Source: Colimorpha_A sp045593985
GTDB taxonomy: Bacteria > Bacillota > Clostridia > Oscillospirales > CAG-272
Reading direction: 5' to 3'
NCBI GenBank assembly: GCA_045593985.1
Contig: JAZNXR010000016.1
Span: 1 to 7,929 of the forward strand
Length of the DNA stretch: 7,929 bases
Positions 5,473-7,929 of this stretch are shown here, piece after piece. Both the position numbers and the translations under genes were made by a program. How positions within the stretch are numbered: position 1 is the stretch's first letter; each line of letters starts with the position of its first letter. Under the pieces are notes generated by a model, which saw only the letters and a program-made list of their open reading frames with translations, ran no database searches and was not told the DNA's origin.

Positions 5473-6087
5473 ATGAGAGCTGCAAAAATCAGTGAAAAGG
5501 AAAAAGCTATATACGACTATATCAATGAAACCATAGCAAAAGAGGGCTATTCTCCGACCGTGCGTGATATTCAGGCTGCGCTCGGCATCAAAAGCACCTC
5601 GACGGTTCACGCATATTTAAGCCGCCTTGAAGAAAAGGGGCTGATACGCAAGGATCCCGGCAAGAGCCGTACTCTGAAAACCGCAGGAAGCGCTCGGGAG
5701 GGAAGAAGCACGGCAAGAGTGCCGCTTCTCGGCTCGGTAAGAGCAGGTATGCCGATACTCGCAGTAGAAAATTACGAGGGATATATTGACTATCCTCTTA
5801 TGAATCATTCCTACGGAGCAAACGAGCTTTTCGCCCTCCGTGTAAAGGGCGAGAGCATGATCGATGCCGGAATTCTTGACGGCGATATTATTATCGTCAA
5901 AAAGGAAAGCTGTGCAGATAACGGTCAGATCGTCGTTGCTCTCGTCGAGGACAGCGCAACGGTTAAAACCTTCTATAAGGAAAACGGTCATTTCCGTCTT
6001 CAGCCCGAAAACGAAACGATGGAGCCGATAATCGTTGATGAGGTATTCATTCTCGGCAAGGTAGTTGCAAACTTCCGCTTTTACTGA
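5473..6087 (+). CDS. lexA: LexA repressor (SOS regulator, self-cleaving)
   Basis: The protein has 204 residues, normal for LexA. The N-terminal winged helix-turn-helix spans about 1-68, with recognition region SPTVRDIQAALGIKSTSTVH (27-46) and EEKGLIRKDPGKSRTL. A linker leads to the peptidase S24 domain: the Ala91-Gly92 cleavage site in GSVRAGMP, the nucleophile Ser128 in VKGESM and the general base Lys165 in ATVKTFY. All key residues are present, so it should be a functional repressor that cuts itself when RecA filaments form on damaged DNA. The ATG has AAGGA (5458-5462) 10 nt upstream. The SOS box and promoter just upstream show autoregulation. Three genes follow closely on the same strand without a visible terminator and probably belong to its operon. 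Confidence 0.97.
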   Translation: MRAAKISEKEKAIYDYINETIAKEGYSPTVRDIQAALGIKSTSTVHAYLSRLEEKGLIRKDPGKSRTLKTAGSAREGRSTARVPLLGSVRAGMPILAVENYEGYIDYPLMNHSYGANELFALRVKGESMIDAGILDGDIIIVKKESCADNGQIVVALVEDSATVKTFYKENGHFRLQPENETMEPIIVDEVFILGKVVANFRFY

Positions 6088-6092
6088 TACCG

Positions 6093-6113
6093 AAAGGATT
6101 ATTTTTAATCTTT
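6093..6113 (+). promoter_or_regulatory. Small hairpin enclosing the ribosome binding site of the membrane protein gene
   Basis: AAAGGATTA (6093-6101) pairs with TAATCTTT (6106-6113) around a TTTT loop, with one bulged G. The helix ends exactly at the ATG at 6114. The only Shine-Dalgarno-like sequence here (AAAGGA) lies in its 5' arm, 15 nt from the start codon. The hairpin could mask the site, making translation depend on ribosomes coming from lexA, or bring it closer to the ATG if only GATTA/TAATC pairs. It has no GC-rich stem and is not a terminator. Confidence 0.45.
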
Positions 6114-6995
6114 ATGGACTTTATTTCTGAAAAAAAGGCGGATAAAAAAGTTAGGGTGCTAATGCTGCTGCTCTGCCTTCTTCCGCAGATTCTTCGTGTA
6201 ATTTTAAGCTGCATCTACGAGTATGAGATCGCAGGAAATAATAAATATACAGCGCTTGTCAGTGACATTTGCCTATATGGTGCGAATATTCTCGGACAGC
6301 TTTCCTTTTTCTCAATTCTCGGTGCGCTGATTTATCTTTCGGCAAGAAACGGGATTAAGGGCGGAATTGAAGTTCCGATTCTGTTTATAGGACTTTACAT
6401 TGCCCTGTATTTTATCCAGGATACCGTTGCTGATACAGGCTTCACTCTCGCTTCCTTTGCCCTTGCAGCAACCGTTACCGCAGTATTTATCATTCTCTTG
6501 GCAAGGAAAAACAAGCCTGCGCATTTGATTATGATCCTCACTCTTTTTGTCCCGATAATCGGCGGTATTCTTGAGGTATATGCAGGCGGGATCGTACCGT
6601 CGTTAGACGATATTATCTACCTGATATCGTATGCTGCCGCAAACCTCGTTTTTGAGCTTCTTTTTATATTTGCCGCAACAAGAATTTCAAGCCTTTTAGC
6701 TCGCTTTTTGAAGGGCGAAATACAGGTAACCGGCAAGCTCATCTCGTTTAAAAATCCCGTAATGCTGTCGATGCTCGTTTTCGATCTGCTTTACGTCGCA
6801 ATATCCGCATTCAAACCTACCGTAAACATAGTAAAGGATCTTATCGAATACGGCGCTCCTGCCAATTCCTCGGAATGGCTGTCGCTTATCGGCGTATACG
6901 CAGAATATCTGATAATATTCATTATAGGATACGCTTCAATGCGTGTTACCGCAGGGCTTATCGAGGGCGTATATAACCGTGCGGAGGAAGAATAA
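6114..6995 (+). CDS. Polytopic membrane protein of unknown function in the lexA operon
   Basis: This 293-residue protein has a short basic N-terminus (SEKKADKKVR) and about eight hydrophobic segments, near 14-34, 50-76, 86-103, 109-130, 137-158, 165-188, 214-233 and 255-276. No signal peptide cleavage site, enzyme motif or known transporter signature is visible, and I do not recognise the family. It starts 26 bp after lexA and ends directly against the next ATG (TAAATG), so it is the middle gene of an operon expected to be induced by DNA damage. In several Gram-positive bacteria a membrane protein next to lexA halts division during the SOS response (YneA-type, which is a single-span protein and not similar in layout). 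A similar role here would be speculation. The start at 6114 has a poorly placed ribosome binding site; ATG 6162 is possible but would remove the basic N-terminus. Confidence 0.8.
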   Translation: MDFISEKKADKKVRVLMLLLCLLPQILRVILSCIYEYEIAGNNKYTALVSDICLYGANILGQLSFFSILGALIYLSARNGIKGGIEVPILFIGLYIALYFIQDTVADTGFTLASFALAATVTAVFIILLARKNKPAHLIMILTLFVPIIGGILEVYAGGIVPSLDDIIYLISYAAANLVFELLFIFAATRISSLLARFLKGEIQVTGKLISFKNPVMLSMLVFDLLYVAISAFKPTVNIVKDLIEYGAPANSSEWLSLIGVYAEYLIIFIIGYASMRVTAGLIEGVYNRAEEE

Positions 6996-7556
6996 ATGAC
7001 CTGGGAAGAGCTTGAAAAAGCCTGTCAAGGCTGTGAAAAATGCGCTCTTGGAAAAACCAAGACAAAGACCGTTTTCGGCGTCGGAAATAAAAACGCCGAT
7101 CTAATGTTCATAGGCGAGGCACCGGGTGAGAGCGAGGACAAAAGCGGAATTCCATTTGTCGGACGTGCAGGAAAGCTTTTTGATAAATATCTGACTGCCC
7201 TCGGCATAAATAGGGATGATGTTTATATTGCAAATATTCTTAAATGCCGCCCGCCAAACAACCGTGATCCGCTTCCCGAGGAGCAGGATGCCTGTATTAC
7301 GCATTTGCGAGAGCAGGTGCGGCTGATCAACCCGAAAATTATTGTCTGCCTCGGCAGAATTTCGGCAATGAGGCTGATAAAGCCCGATTTTAAGATAACG
7401 AAAGAACACGGCATATTCTTCAAGAAGGGTGCGTTTGAAATTGTTGCGGTGTACCATCCGTCGCTACTTCTTCGCGATCCCTCAAAAAGGGAAGAGATGT
7501 ATGCCGATATGAAAAGAATTAAGCAAAAGCTTGAAGGCATAAAAAATGAAAATTGA
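6996..7556 (+). CDS. Uracil-DNA glycosylase, family 4 (iron-sulfur)
   Basis: This 186-residue enzyme removes uracil from DNA, starting base excision repair of deaminated cytosine or misincorporated dUMP. The four cysteines expected to hold a 4Fe-4S cluster are C13 and C16 in CQGCEKC, C84 in KCRPPNNR and C100 in DACITH. Motif A is GEAPGESED (40-48), and motif B is HPS (154-156) in VYHPSLLLR. Both are diagnostic of family 4 rather than the Ung family. The start codon touches the stop of the membrane protein gene, with GGAGG (6983-6987) 8 nt upstream, so translation is probably coupled. Its place downstream of an SOS box suggests damage-inducible expression. Confidence 0.93.
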   Translation: MTWEELEKACQGCEKCALGKTKTKTVFGVGNKNADLMFIGEAPGESEDKSGIPFVGRAGKLFDKYLTALGINRDDVYIANILKCRPPNNRDPLPEEQDACITHLREQVRLINPKIIVCLGRISAMRLIKPDFKITKEHGIFFKKGAFEIVAVYHPSLLLRDPSKREEMYADMKRIKQKLEGIKNEN

Positions 7557-7929
7557 TCAGCAAGCATTATGTGATACACTTATAAAAATGATAGTCCCCG
7601 TTGTTGCAGGCTTCGTTGTCGCAAAGATTGGCGTTGTAAAGGATGATTTTGCGAAGAAGCTTTCGACTTTGATACTCTTCGTTTGTCAGCCGTTTATGCT
7701 TGCGACTGCGACGTTTGGCGCGGAGTATTCAAACGAGCTGTTAAAGATGGGACTTATAGCGCTTCTTTGCGGTTTTATCGGTCACGCAATAGTGGCAGTG
7801 ATCGGATTTGGCGGAACCTGCTTTTTCAAGGATCAGGCAAAGGGAAGAATGATAGAGCATTGTATCGTGTTCGGTAACTGTGGCTTCTTCGGATTTCCCG
7901 TTATACAAGCAAGTCGGATCGTAGCCATG
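7546..7929 (+). CDS. AEC-family permease (auxin efflux carrier type), N-terminal part
   Basis: This is a 5' fragment of 128 codons cut by the right edge; the full family length is about 300-320 residues. It overlaps the end of the uracil-DNA glycosylase gene by 11 bp and has GAAGG (7533-7537) 8 nt before the ATG, so the operon seems to continue. Hydrophobic segments lie at about 11-30, 40-57, 67-92 and 104-120. The pattern MIVPVVAGFVVAKIGV near the N-terminus and IVFGNCGFFGFPVI (107-120) are typical of AEC permeases, which carry organic anions such as malate or unknown substrates by secondary transport. The substrate cannot be told. The last few codons (QASRIVAM) look less like the family than what precedes them, but the fragment ends there. 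Confidence 0.8.
   Translation, partial: MKIDQQALCDTLIKMIVPVVAGFVVAKIGVVKDDFAKKLSTLILFVCQPFMLATATFGAEYSNELLKMGLIALLCGFIGHAIVAVIGFGGTCFFKDQAKGRMIEHCIVFGNCGFFGFPVIQASRIVAM

Noticed and set aside
7683..7877. Short plus-strand open frame inside the permease fragment
   Set aside because: It is out of frame with the AEC permease, which has convincing membrane segments and family motifs through the same stretch.

Overview
The window looks like chromosomal DNA from a gut-type member of the Clostridia, most likely an Oscillospiraceae/Ruminococcaceae relative close to Eubacterium siraeum. This is inferred from a folate ECF transporter gene under a tetrahydrofolate (THF) riboswitch, a Gram-positive SOS box in front of lexA, strong AGGAGG ribosome binding sites, promoters of the TTGACA-17-TATAAT type and a lipoprotein of a style common in that group. 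No insertion sequence, CRISPR array, tRNA or rRNA is visible. Coding density is high and the layout reads as ordinary core chromosome with a few local oddities.

Minus strand, right to left, 5325 to 1. (a) A single lipoprotein gene (4226-5221) has its own consensus promoter and a strong terminator (4131-4164). Its 3' end carries a diverged repeat whose second copy is out of frame. (b) The 3912-4225 interval has no intact gene but is full of regulatory structure: the lipoprotein terminator, a consensus promoter overlapped by a perfect 20-bp palindrome, a THF riboswitch and its expression-platform terminator. It feeds the folT-folC operon (folate uptake, then polyglutamylation). folT starts at a TTG codon whose Shine-Dalgarno sequence is the 3' arm of the terminator. 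folC overlaps folT and is fused in frame to a transmembrane helix and an extracytoplasmic domain of unknown role. (c) A consensus promoter at 1359-1387 drives nagA (GlcNAc-6-phosphate deacetylase type), followed by the start of a gene that is probably a glucosamine-6-phosphate deaminase/isomerase. Together they would make an amino-sugar catabolic unit.

Plus strand, 5388 to the right end. An SOS box overlapping the -35 region of an extended -10 promoter precedes lexA. It is followed without a visible terminator by an unidentified polytopic membrane protein, a family 4 (iron-sulfur) uracil-DNA glycosylase and the start of an AEC-family permease. Gene junctions are 26 bp, 0 bp and an 11-bp overlap, so they probably form one transcription unit. 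This would place a uracil-excision enzyme and two membrane proteins under LexA control.

The observations most worth checking are the FolC-membrane-anchor fusion, the SOS operon with its unknown membrane protein, the frameshifted lipoprotein tail, and the palindrome over the folT transcription start. I see no clear new multi-gene system beyond these.
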